From positions 26,433,753 through 26,497,752 of the forward strand of contig NC_090290.1 of the NCBI RefSeq assembly GCF_037392515.1: a stretch of 64,000 nt of DNA, written 5' to 3'. Shown here piece after piece: positions 53,301 to 64,000 of the stretch. The notes under the pieces are model-generated. The model saw only the letters and a list, made by a program, of their open reading frames with translations, ran no database searches and was not told the origin of the DNA. The translations under genes and the position numbers were made by a program. This DNA comes from Haliotis asinina (taxonomy: Eukaryota; Mollusca; Gastropoda; Lepetellida; Haliotidae). The first letter of the stretch is position 1. Each line of letters opens with the position of its first letter.

Positions 53301-56300
53301 ATCCTAAGTTGACGGGACGGTTTTCTGATATTCCCAGTTGACAGGATAGTTCTCTGATATCCCCACCTGACAGGACGGTACACTGATATCACTAGTTGAC
53401 ATGACGGTTCTCGGATATCCTCAGTTGACAGGGCTGTCCTCTGATATCACCATGTATGGATGCCCCAAGGTGTTTTTGACATACAGGAATATGAACATAT
53501 ATCTTCCTATTGGAATGTGGTTTAGTCCTCCAACAGACGGTTTAAGAATATGAACATATATCTTCCTATTGGAATGTGGTTTAGTCCCCTCATAGACGGT
53601 TTAAGAAATGGCGCATATTGTGAGTGTAAATACATGTCGTGTTTCTTTGGGAGAGAGAGAGGAGTAGGGGTGGAGGGTGGGCACCCATTTCGTTTTGGGG
53701 AGGTAGGGGCGGGAACATCATTTTTTTAGATAATATTAGTTAGAAAAGCATGCCTTTGTAGCTGACATGTGCCGGTGGGTGGGGTCAAAGGTCAGATTGT
53801 CCATGCTTCTCTATAAAAATCATCATCACCCCACCAATCCATCCACGCTTCCCCAACTCCAAAACCTTACATATTATGAATGGTTCCTAATCACACAATA
53901 CCTGGATTAACACTCCTGTTTTTCAAACATTTCACACAGAGTCTGATAAGTCATCCACTAACCAGCATTCGGTTTTTGCGGTAGTTGTGTCAGTTTTGAT
54001 TTTTACGTATGTATTTGAATTTGTTTTCACTGATGTCCAGTTGTGTTGAAGTTAACATATGATGAAATGTCATATTTTCTATGGTCAAAATGCACAATAG
54101 TTTATCAAAGCAACACTGCATTTAACATATTTTAATGACACATGTTTTCCATATTAGTGTTCAAATTTGTGCTTGTCTTTGTCTAAATCCTGTGTTGTCT
54201 ATAGTTTGTGCCAACCACAGACAACCATATCCATACTTATATGATAAATATGTGTGCAAAGTAACCTATGTCTTTCTTCTAGTTTAGTTCATGCATGTTT
54301 CAACTATGTCATATAATGTGTGTAATACTCAATAGACATATAATTCACAGCCAACATTTAACAATACCGATTTCACTAACGGCTGATGGTTTACACACTA
54401 AATATATTATCGTTGTATCCTTTCAACAATAGGAGCTCCCAATCCCCTGCCCCACAATACACGCCATCCGTCACAATCAGTGAAAAGGTGAAATGGATAC
54501 ACAGCTGATATAAATCCTTAATCTGAAAAAAAACCACTAATAGTTATTCATAGTTATTAAATATTTTCACCACCGTGTCTTACTTCCCGCTTAACCATTT
54601 CTAACATTACGATGTTTTGTTTTGCTAACGCCAATGCTCCACTACCAGGTACTGGAGGAACTTGGGATTTGGCCCCAGATCCGGAGACTGGCGGGTGCCA
54701 GTGCTGGGGCCATGACGGCCACGCTGTTGGCTGTGGGGTACAACTCTCGGGACATAGAAGGCTTCCTCAGTCAGGATTTGTCAGCTGTGTTTTTAGGTAA
54801 GGCTCTTCTGAAAAATAGAATAGCTTAACATGAATTAAAGTGCACTCTCCTCACCATTAGTGTGATCGTGTATGATAAAGAATGGAAACTGTCTTTATCA
54901 TACTGTCATCCATCATACACGATGATACACGATCACACTAAGGTCGTTTACACTTTCAAAGAATGGAAACATGAAAGTGTAAACATGAAAGTGTAAACGA
55001 CCTTCTTTATAAAGTGGGATGATAGTTGTTCAACGTTGGAAAGGGGAGTGAATGATCAAATTCTGGGAGAATGATAAAAAAGCATTGTTGGATAGAGGGG
55101 TATCACAGTGGATACGAGCCGCATGCTCGTATACGTATCTTTTAACTACCAATATTAACATACTTCTGCTGTTTAATATGCGGATAAACGATGTATCGAC
55201 AGTAAGTGTTAATGGGCGCAACTGCGTTTGATGGGTTACGCACGGAGTCACTTGTAGAGGTCGACCGTAGCTCATTAAATTATTTGAAAATCCAATGAGA
55301 CAATGTACTGTTTCTTGTTCTTCATGACAGAATTCCCACGAATTGCACTTTTCAAGTTACCCACTTATTTACATTTATTGAAAGCGACTCTGAAGTGCCC
55401 GACTTCGTAATGTATAGAAGCTTGTACCTACATCATAGATGACTTATCGTATGGCTAAATGGAACACTCTGTATGTGTTATGTGAAATATAAACACTGGT
55501 AAATACGACATGTGTACGTTGTCAGAATTAGAACGGACGAACCCATGAACCGGTACAGCTGCTGTCTCGATGTCTCACGGGAGAGTATTTCGGCACTAGC
55601 CTGGGATCCATTCCTCATCACCGCAATCATACATTTCTGAGTGTTGGCAATATCGACAGCATGACAGTATCAACAACATTGAAACCTGAATGTACCTGGA
55701 CCTACCTTGTGTTTGTTTGTATGTATACTGACAGACCACCAGTGCGGCTATTGCAGTCTCCTACCAAACTTGATGAGGGGTTATGGCTGGAACCCAGGCA
55801 AGAAGATCTTTGAGTGGTTCGGCAACCAATTAGAGGCAAAGACTCAAGACAAAGACATTACTTTCAAGCAGGTACGAACCTAATCCTAACTTGCTACACC
55901 TTGCAGCCTATATCATATACACCAGGACCTGACACCACAGCCATGTACAGCGGGAGATATTCTTCCTCAACTGCACCATGTCCTCAAACCGGATCGTCTC
56001 TATTATACCACGTCCTCAAAACAGATCCTCAGTACTGCACGATGTTTTCAAAACAGATCCTCTGCTCTGAACCATGTCCTCAAGACAGATCCTCCCAACT
56101 GCACTATATACTACAATACAATACAATACACCTACTTCATCCACTCAACTGCACAATCCACATACCTCATCCACTCAAGTGCATAATATACTTACTTCAT
56201 CCACTCAATTGCAAAATACACATACTTCATCCACTCAATTGCACAATACACATACTTCATCCACTCATGTGCACAATCCACATACCTCATCCATTCAAGT

Positions 56301-59300
56301 GCATAATATACTTACTTCATCCACTCAATTGCACAATCCACATACCTCATCCATTCAAGTGCATAATATACTTACTTCATCCACTCAATTGCAAAATACA
56401 CATACTTCATCCACTCAATTGCACAATACACATACTTCATCCACTCAACTGCACAATCCACATACCTCATCCACTCAAGTGCATAATATACTTACTTCAT
56501 CCACTCAATTGCAAAATACACATACTTCATCCACTCAATTGCACAATACACCTACTTCATCCACTCATGTGCACAATCCACATACCTCATCCACTCAAGT
56601 GCATAATATACTTACTTCATCCACTCAATTGCAAAATACACATACTTCATCCACTCAATTGCACAATACACATACTTCATCCACTCATGTGCACAATCCA
56701 CATACTTCATCCATTCAAGTGCATAATATACTTACTTCATCCACTCAATTGCAAAATACACATACTTCATCCACTCAATTGCACAATACACCTACTTCAT
56801 CCACTCATGTGCACAATCCACATACCTCATCCACTCAAGTGCATAATATACTTACTTCATCCACTCAATTGCAAAATACACAATCATACTTCATCCACTC
56901 AACTGCACTATACAAGTACGTCATCCACTCAACTGCACTATACACATACTTCATCCACTCAATTGCACAATACACATACTTCATCCACTCATGTGCATAA
57001 TATACTTACTTCATCCACTCAATTGCAAAATACACAATCATACTTCATCCACTCAACTGCACTATACACGTACGTCATCCACTCAACTGCACTATACACG
57101 TACTTCATCCGCTCAACTGCACTATACACGTACGTCATCCACTCAACTGCACTATACACGTACTTCATCCACTCAACTGCACTATACACGTACTTCATCC
57201 ACTCAACTGCACTATACACGTACTTCATCCACTCAACTGCACTATACACGTACTTCATCCACTCAACTGCACTATACAAGTACGTCATCCACTCAACTGC
57301 ACTAAACACGTACTTCATCCACTCAACTGCAATATACACGTACTTCATCCACTCAACTGCACTATACACGTACGTCATCCACTCAACTGCACTATACACG
57401 TACTTCATCCACTCAACTGCACTATACACGTACTTCATCCACTCAACTGCACTATACACGTACTTCATCCACTCAACTGCACTATACACATACTTCATCC
57501 ACTCAATTGCACAATACACATACTTCATCCACTCATGTGCATAATATACTTACTTCATCCACTCAATTGCAAAATACACAATCATACTTCATCCACTCAA
57601 CTGCACTATACACGTACGTCAACCACTCAACTGCACTATACACGTACTTCATCCGCTCAACTGCACTATACACGTACGTCATCCACTCAACTGCACTATA
57701 CACGTACTTCATCCACTCAACTGCACTATACACGTACTTCATCCACTCAACTGCACTAAACACGTACTTCATCCACTCAACTGCACTATACACGTACTTC
57801 ATCCACTCAACTGCACTATACATGTACGTCATCCACTCAACTGCACTAAACACGTACTTCATCCACTCAACTGCACTATACACGTACTTCATCCACTCAA
57901 CTGCACTATACACGTACTTCATCCACTCAACTGCACTATACACGTACTTCATCCACTCAACTGCACTATACACGTACTTCATCCACTCAACTGCACTATA
58001 CACGTACTTCATCCACTCAACTGCACTATACACGTACTTCATCCACTCAACTGCACTAAACACGTACTTCATCCACTCAACTGCACTATACATGTACGTC
58101 ATCCACTCAACTGCACTATACATGTACGTCATCCACTCAACTGCACTATACACGTACTTCATCCACTCAACTGCACTATACATGTACGTCATCCACTCAA
58201 CTGCACTAAACACGTACTTCATCCACTCAACTGCACTATACATGTACGTCATCCACTCAACTGCACTATACATGTACGTCATCCACTCAACTGCACTATA
58301 CATGTACGTCATCCACTCAACTGCACTAAACACGTACTTCATCCACTCAACTGCACTATACACGTACTTCATCCACTCAACTGCACTATACATGTACGTC
58401 ATCCACTCAACTGCACTATACATGTACGTCATCCACTCAACTGCACTAAACACGTACTTCATCCACTCAACTGCACTATACATGTACGTCATCCACTCAA
58501 CTGCACTAAACACGTACTTCATCCACTCAACTGCACTATACACGTACGTCATCCACTCAACTGCACTATACATGTACGTCATCCACTCAACTGCACTAAA
58601 CACGTACTTCATCCACTCAACTGCACTATACATGTACGTCATCCACTCAACTGCACTATACACGTACTTCATCCACTCAACTGAACTATACATGTACGTC
58701 ATCCACTCAACTGCACTATACATGTACGTCATCCACTCAACTGCACTAAACACGTACTTCATCCACTCAACTGCACTAAACACGTACTTCATCCACTCAA
58801 CTGCACTATACATGTACGTCATCCACTCAACTGCACTAAACACGTACTTCATCCACTCAACTGCACTATACATGTACGTCATCCACTCAACTGAACTATA
58901 CATGTACGTCATCCACTCAACTGCACTATACATGTACGTCATCCACTCAACTGCACTAAACACGTACTTCATCCACTCAACTGCACTATACACGTACTTC
59001 ATCCACTCAACTGCACTATACATGTACGTCATCCACTCAACTGCACTATACATGTACGTCATCCACTCAACTGCACTAAACACGTACTTCATCCACTCAA
59101 CTGCACTAAACACGTATTTCATCCACTCAACTGCACTATACATGTACGTCATCCACTCAACTGCACTAAACACGTACTTCATCCACTCAACTGCACTATA
59201 CATGTACGTCATCCACTCAACTGCACTAAACACGTACTTCATCCACTCAACTGCACTATACATGTACGTCATCCACTCAACTGCACTAAACACGTACTTC

Positions 59301-62300
59301 ATCCACTCAACTGCACTATACACGTACTTCATCCACTCAACTGCACTATACACGTACTTCATCCACTCAACTGCACTATACACGTACTTCATCCACTCAA
59401 CTGCACTATACATGTACGTCATCCACTCAACTGCACTATACACGTACTTCATCCACTCAACTGCACTATACACGTACTTCATCCACTCAACTGCACTATA
59501 CACTGACAGCTACCCACTCAGCTGCGCTATTGAACACTTGATGACTTTCTGGAAATTCGCTAGGATCTGGTTTCAACTCTCAAACAATGTCTTCTGACAG
59601 TCGGAAAAAGTGAAGTCCGAGGTAGCCGCACTACTAGTTCCCCTACTAGTTTCCCGTGGATAAAGCCTCTGGAATCTCTTAGCGTTTCTTGGTTTTCACA
59701 GAATCCACCCAATCATATCTAGGAAAAATGTTGATTACTATTAACAAGTACTATGTATCACCACTGCTTGAGCTATTTCAGATGGGTTTGCTAGTTTTAA
59801 ACCACCTATCCATTGACCCTGTAGCCACCACTCTGTTACGCCTGAAGTATAACATCAAAGGTCTCTGAAGTGAGAATAGACCGCCCGTGAAGCAATACAT
59901 TAGTGAATGAGCTCTGATCCGATAAAAAGTAAGCCCGTTTTTAAAAATGTGACAATCCGTCAAAGAATGGTAGACAAGAACGCCTTTCAACCGCCAACAA
60001 TTATGCTGATAGCACCAATCAACTGTATTCAAACGTTGTCAAATCAAAGAAAGTTCAAAGGGTTTCAAATGTATGTCAAAATGAATTTTTATGAATAGGC
60101 GAAAAGTACACTCAAAGACAGATGACCGACATGGGCCATAAGCCTCTTAACTCTTGCATTACTAATAACTGGGACTCTCCCAGCTGTCTTTTGCCAACAA
60201 ATTGCCCTCTATATGGCTGACACAATGTCGAAGCTACGTTAAATTTGAACTCGCTCACTCTTGGGGAACACGATACCTGAACAAGCCCACTAATGGTACT
60301 CCCTCCAGCACGCTGCTCTTCGCTTTCCAGCTATTGAAATTCCTTTTGGTGACAGGAGTAGACTTGAATCTGCTGCACAGTACAACTGCCTAAATGGTAC
60401 GACCTCTCCTAGACGTTATTAACACCTGCCCCGGCCAGATGTCACAGGAACTCTACCAGTTGTTGGCACGTGTCTCACATTGTTCCGTTTGATCGTCTTG
60501 GAATACTGACGCGGATATCATAGCAGCACTACACAAACAGGTATAACTCCGATTTCACAGTTGTAGCATAAATAATGTAATCTACTGGCAAAAACAACGG
60601 ACATATCAAGACCCTAAATCTGTTTTGAAAGGTAGACCTAGCTTTCCGTACGTCAGCGTTGAAACCCTTCCTACAAATAACGTCCCTTCAATACTGTGAC
60701 ACGTTTATAAAGACCCTTACACTGATGTGCCAAGCGCGGTGTCGCCCCATCAGAACTGTAACACTAACAGGAAGATTTACATCTCCTCGCCGACTGCAAC
60801 GGGAATAACGTGGTAGATACGTAACCACAGTGTTCTTAAGGGCGGTCAACTCGACACGCCTCAGCAAGGGATAGTCACTAGATGTGCACTGCATGACCCG
60901 GCGATCATCTAATGGTGCCGGTTTTAGTTGCTGGAGGTTAGTCGTCCGATATCTTGGCCAACCGACCAAATGCATTTGGTAAAATGTATGCCATGTATTG
61001 GGTTGTGTGACTAGATGTCGGATAGACAACGTTGGTGAGCAATGAAGTGATATTTCAATTGAAGTGAGCATATCAAAACGTCTGCCAGTGCAGGGAAAAT
61101 ATCACTTTTCACAAACTTAGAAATTTCAGTCTAAAACCATAATGAAATAATACCCAGCACCAAAGCAGTAGCAGAATAGGGAAACGATCTTGTCGAGTTA
61201 CGCCCTGCCACAGTTCTTGTTGGACATGTATGTGCATGTTCAAGTCTCAATCCTAGGAATCCATTTATGGTTATGGTTTTGTTGTTTTATTGTTTACGTT
61301 TTATTTTTAAGGTGCTACAGAAGTATGAGAAAGAGCTGTGCATTGTAGTTACCAACCTGAACCAAATGAGCACCGAATACTGCCACCCTAAAACAACACC
61401 TGATATGCCAGTTCGGCAAGCAGTGCGCATGTCCATGGCAATACCAGGTAGGGTTCATTTTCGAAACATCGGATTCAATACGGCCATAACATACTAGCTC
61501 TCGTGGGTCCACGCTAACGGTCCAAGTAATCAACACGCGTGTGTAATGAAATTTCAATTTCCCACGTGCAACTGGCTGTTCTACCAGCAAGTGGTTTCTC
61601 CTCGTAAATATATAGTAGAAATTTAACTACAAAATAGTGGTCGTTTGATCAACAACTATCTTATTCGGGTGTCCAAAATTATGAAACAAGTCATCCGAGT
61701 TTGTCTGTCGATTGTTGCAATTGTTAGATATTGTGTTAGTAAGCAATTCATTGGTCTCAAAAGAAATCAAACGGACTGTAACACATGTATCATTTGTTCA
61801 TAAAACAATGCTTTGTTTCAGGTATGTTCAGAGCACCGAGGTATAAACTACATGGCGTGGAGGATACGTTTGTGGACGGCGGGGTACTCTGTAACTACCC
61901 CATACACTGCTATGACGGTATGTGCCGTTCCTAACTACCCCATACACCAATATCTGTAACTACCCCATACACTGCTATGACGGTATATGCCGTACCTAAC
62001 TACCCCATACACCAATATCTGTAACTACCCCATACACCACTATCTGTAACTACCCCATACACTGCTATGACGGTATATGCCGTACCTAACTACCCCATAC
62101 ACCAATATCTGTAACTACCCCATACACCACTATCTGTAACTAACCCATACACTGCTATGACGGTATGTGCCGCACCTAACTACTCCATACACCAATATCT
62201 GTAACTATATCAAACACTGTTATGACGGTATGTGCCGTACCTAACTACCCCATACACCAATATCTGTAACTATAGCAAACACTGCTATGACGGTATATGC

Positions 62301-63710
62301 CGTACCTAACTACCCCATACACCAATATCTGTAACTACCCCATACACTGCTATGGCGGTATATGCCGTACCTAACTACCCCATACACCAATATCTGTAAC
62401 TACCCCATACACTGCTATGACGGTATATGCCGTACCTAACTACCCCATACACCACTATCTGTAACTACCCCATACACCAATATCTGTAACTATATCAAAC
62501 ACTGCTATGACGGTATATGCCGTACCTAACTACCCCATACACCAATATCTGTAACTACCCCATACACTGCTATGACGGTATATGCCGTACCTAACTACCC
62601 CATACACCAATATCTGTAACTACCCCATACACTGCTATGACGGTATATGCCGTACCTAACTACCCCATACACCAATATCTGTAACTACCCCATACACTGC
62701 TATGACGGTATATGCCGTACCTAACTACCCCGTACACCAATATCTGTAACTACCCCGTACACCAGTATCTGTAACTACCCCTTACACTGCTATGACTGTA
62801 TGAAAATCAAGAAGGGAAGAAGTATGGAACATCTGGAAGTATGGAATCTGGTAATCATTATCACTTTGCGAAAAAACACACTGTCTTTTATGAATATGTT
62901 AATCGATGCAGTGTGACTTTATCTGTTGGTGTGTTTTTTTTCGTTTGGCCGAGAAACATCGGTTGTTGAGTTACTTGACGGGTGGAGTGCGGAACACACA
63001 GAGAGACTGCACATTATAGACACTAACACCGGTAACAGTCTGCTTCCCGATCAAGCCCAACACTTTATTGCTTGCGTAAAATGCACTCGTTCTGCGTCAA
63101 CGTCGAAAAAAAAGATATTTTCGTGTGGCAGTCTTACACCGCTCTTTAATCACACTGCCACTTCTATGTAGCTATCCTTATTGTTCGTTATGTCAACCCG
63201 TGCATAGTGTACAAATCACTGTTCAGTATGCCAATCCGTCTGCAGTGCACTGATTATTGTTTATTATTGAAACCAAAGTATATTTTACCCATGAGCCATG
63301 CAGTGTGTGTACAGTGAAGCGCTCTTTATTCAGTGTGCCAGTCTGTGTACAGTGAAGCGCTCCTTATTCACTGTGTCAGTCTCTGTACAGTTTAAACATC
63401 AATGTTAAGTGTGCCAATCCGTGTATGGTAAAGCGCTCCTCTTTCTGTGTGCCAATCAGTGTACAGTGTAGCGCTCCCTACAGCGTGCCAATCCATGTAC
63501 AGTGTGGTGCTCATTATTTAGCGTGTCAATTCGTGTACATGTGTTTGACATAACTGATCTTCCCAGTATCTGGCTTCAGGTTGGTGGCTGTCGATGAAGA
63601 ACACAGACAGCTTTATACAACGACTCCAGCCACTCAGTGCACTTACCCGACTCTTCGACAGGAGCGAGAGGTTCGGGGAATTCAACAATAAGACACTCGG
63701 ATTTCTTTTG
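50055..63710 (+). CDS. Patatin-like phospholipase, first six coding exons (incomplete at 3' end)
   Basis: Joined exons: 50055-50378, 54649-54796, 55735-55871, 61312-61447, 61822-61917, 63580-63710. They give 324 aa in one open frame; the rest lies beyond 64000. Patatin-domain proteins (PNPLA family) hydrolyse fatty acyl esters of phospholipids or glycerides with a Ser-Asp dyad. Seen: oxyanion-hole motif G-G-G-N-K-G at 95-100; nucleophile elbow G-A-S-A-G at 124-128 (Ser126); D-G-G at 267-269 (Asp267), all at usual spacing. The start M-G-N-K-S-S fits an N-myristoylation signal and suggests membrane tethering. Residues 30-56 are highly acidic and Ser-rich. ATG has A at -3 and G at +4; an upstream in-frame ATG at 49962 would remove the myristoyl glycine. 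Introns 1, 3 and 5 carry minisatellites. The PNPLA subfamily is not assigned. Confidence 0.9.
52812..53290 (+). repeat. Minisatellite, 42-bp unit
   Basis: About eleven units of the type tcagcgagtgtaaagcttag, then atatcactggaccatatcac. Two alternating variants (gagtggaaagc, gagtgtaaagc) suggest an 84-bp higher-order unit. The 157-aa ORF at 52699-53172 (14-aa repeats) is due to the unit length being a multiple of 3. Confidence 0.9.
53290..53460 (+). repeat. Minisatellite, about 38-bp unit
   Basis: About four to five units of ttgacaggacggttctctga then tatccccag, directly adjoining the 42-bp array. Some sequence (gatatc) is shared between them. Confidence 0.85.
53484..53606 (+). repeat. Two-copy tandem repeat, about 60 bp
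   Basis: The phrase aatatgaacatatatcttcc with the following ggaatgtggtttagtcc and agacggtttaag occurs twice back to back. Confidence 0.9.
54649..54796 (+). CDS. Patatin-like gene exon 2 (nucleophile elbow)
   Basis: 148 bp from ccag to tta-g/gtaagg, phase 0 in and phase 1 out. It encodes V-L-E-E-L-G-I-W-P and R-L-A-G-A-S-A-G-A-M-T-A, which includes the catalytic serine motif. Confidence 0.95.
54858..55004. repeat. Two adjoining palindromes
   Basis: Hairpin one (54858-54940) pairs tagtgtgatcgtgtat with atacacgatcacacta, and inside it gtatgataaag with ctttatcatac. Hairpin two (54940-55004) pairs aaggtcgtttacactttc with its complement, with one arm segment repeated. Both loops contain aaagaatggaaac. 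Confidence 0.85.
55735..55871 (+). CDS. Patatin-like gene exon 3
   Basis: 137 bp from gacag to aagcag/gtacga, phase 1 in and phase 0 out. It encodes C-G-Y-C-S-L-L-P-N-L and G-W-N-P-G-K-K-I-F-E-W, the helical part following the nucleophile. Confidence 0.93.
55965..56110 (+). repeat. Short degenerate tandem repeat
   Basis: About four units of caccatgtcctcaaaacaga then tcctc..tactg lie just ahead of the large array. Confidence 0.75.
56112..59505 (+). repeat. Large 30-bp minisatellite, about 113 copies
   Basis: The consensus unit is cacgtacttcatccactcaa then ctgcactata. 56112-56880 has a 120-bp higher-order unit made of four variants. 57600-59500 is strictly periodic at 30 bp with no indels visible, built of three variants (tatacacgtacttc, tatacatgtacgtc, taaacacgtacttc). 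A block of about 544 bp is duplicated: the rare variant atccgctcaa occurs at 57107 and again 544 bp later. The 30-bp period yields ORFs of 576, 696 (+) and 646 aa (-), which are not genes: they cross no splice sites and consist of 10-aa repeats. Confidence 0.97.
61312..61447 (+). CDS. Patatin-like gene exon 4
   Basis: 136 bp from tttttaag to cca-g/gtaggg, phase 0 in and phase 1 out. It encodes E-L-C-I-V-V-T-N-L-N and V-R-Q-A-V-R-M-S-M-A-I-P, the conserved patatin block 'S-M-A-I-P'. Confidence 0.95.
61448..61821 (+). other. Patatin-like gene intron 4
   Basis: 374 bp, GT-AG, no repeat seen. Confidence 0.8.
61822..61917 (+). CDS. Patatin-like gene exon 5 (catalytic Asp)
   Basis: 96 bp from tttcag to gac-g/gtatgt, phase 1 in and phase 1 out. 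It encodes D-T-F-V-D-G-G-V-L-C-N-Y-P-I-H, with the catalytic Asp motif D-G-G. Its last 27 bp are the first unit of the 65-bp array that fills the start of intron 5. Confidence 0.95.
61891..62800 (+). repeat. Minisatellite seeded by an exon-intron boundary
   Basis: The unit is 65 bp: 40 bp (gtaactaccccatacactgc then tatgacggtatatgccgtac) plus 25 bp (taactaccccatacaccaat and a few more). GT dinucleotides in the donor context fall at 61918, 61983, 62073, 62163, 62228, 62293, 62358, 62423, 62513, 62578, 62643 and 62708. The spacings are exactly 65 or 90 (65 plus an extra 25-bp sub-unit). A last degenerate one is at 62798. The first copy is coding: it spans exon 5's end and the true donor. Confidence 0.95.
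63185..63545 (+). repeat. Degenerate tandem repeat, about 42-45 bp
   Basis: About seven loose units of cagtgtgccaatccgtgtac then agtgaagcgctccttatt, ending about 35 bp before exon 6's acceptor. Confidence 0.8.
63580..63710 (+). CDS. Patatin-like gene exon 6
   Basis: 131 bp from cttcag to ttg/gtaggt, phase 1 in and phase 0 out. It continues the frame after Y-D-G with W-W-L-S-M-K and R-F-G-E-F-N-N-K-T-L-G-F. It was identified because it restores the reading frame across the repeat-filled intron. A minus-strand 78-aa ORF over it is its shadow. Confidence 0.9.
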
Positions 63711-64000
63711 GTAGGTGTTTTTTTTTGTAAACCTGAGGGGTATGCTTGTTACAATTACGTGCGTGCCCTGAATTACACAGCCAAGTTTACATCCTGCATG
63801 CAGGGACTGCAATTACCTCCATCCTTTCTCCTTGACCCAAACATGAAGTACTACTTCTTTCAGTCACGATTCAAGCAGATTCACATGAGCAATATTTCAA
63901 CAGACTGTTATTCCCATTTATATCTCAAACACAGTTTAGGATGGTTGTCATTCACGTATACAGGGGTTTCCCAAGCAGATAACAAATTAAGGTCACGTCT
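63711..64000 (+). other. Patatin-like gene intron 6, incomplete
   Basis: Starts gtaggtg. No acceptor with a plausible coding continuation is seen before the window ends, so the 3' exons lie downstream. Confidence 0.7.

Larger units (their letters stand above)
50379..54648 (+). other. Patatin-like gene intron 1
   Basis: 50379-52800 shows nothing recognisable. 52810-53620 holds three successive minisatellites. The rest is AT-rich. Confidence 0.75.
55872..61311 (+). other. Patatin-like gene intron 3
   Basis: 5.4 kb, of which about 3.4 kb is a 30-bp minisatellite. 59510-61311 is non-repetitive with no recognised feature; a 127-aa minus ORF there (60688-61071) has no domain. Confidence 0.8.

Noticed and set aside
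55814..57544. 576-aa ORF starting near exon 3, plus the 308-aa ORF at 56074
   Set aside because: It is open only because the 30-bp minisatellite is a multiple of 3. Its protein is a 10-residue repeat, and it runs out of exon 3 in the wrong frame and through its donor.
57507..59597. 696-aa (+) and 646-aa (-) ORFs
   Set aside because: Same 30-bp array read on both strands. Simultaneous long ORFs on opposite strands with pure repeats are an artefact of period, and they lie within intron 3.
60688..61071. 127-aa minus-strand ORF
   Set aside because: No domain, no repeat homology and atypical composition. It lies in an intron of the opposite-strand gene; chance is the simplest reading.

Overview
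This is eukaryotic, intron-rich DNA. The most likely source is a gastropod mollusc, and I favour an abalone-like (Haliotis) genome. The grounds are two genes on the + strand with short exons and long introns, and several copies of tRNA-derived SINEs ending in a taaactcactcactcac tail, a repeat I associate with abalone and related molluscs. The species call is an inference. There are no operons, rRNA genes, CRISPR arrays or prokaryotic features.

Layout. 1-9 kb: intergenic DNA with a 91-bp minisatellite between 224-bp direct repeats, a 104-bp tandem repeat and two decayed Tc1-like transposons. 9.1-34.6 kb: a complete ten-exon gene for proteasome activator subunit 3 (PSME3, PA28-gamma/REG-gamma, 249 aa), preceded by a CpG-type promoter. 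Its introns hold SINEs, LINE fragments, a DIRS-like element with long inverted ends, MITEs nested in an older repeat, and a 174-bp tandem family. 34.6-38.4 kb: probable 3' UTR and plain intergenic DNA. 38.4-41.4 kb: a broken Polinton/Maverick remnant with PolB C-terminal and integrase pieces plus opposite-strand ORFs. 42-45.1 kb: a 5'-truncated LINE and a 2.5-kb element with 600-bp inverted arms. 45.3-48.9 kb: a 45-bp minisatellite split by a minus-strand LINE. 50.05 kb to the end: the first six coding exons (324 aa) of a patatin-like phospholipase with an N-myristoylation-type start, running off the window.

The two genes have no evident functional link. PSME3 acts on nuclear 20S proteasomes. 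The patatin protein is a predicted, probably membrane-tethered, lipid acyl hydrolase. The most notable observation concerns the patatin gene: a coding exon's 3' end, including its splice donor, has been amplified into a tandem array of 12 near-identical donor sites (61891-62800). Introns 1, 3 and 5 of the same gene all hold independent minisatellites, including a 3.4-kb 30-bp array that creates long but spurious ORFs on both strands.
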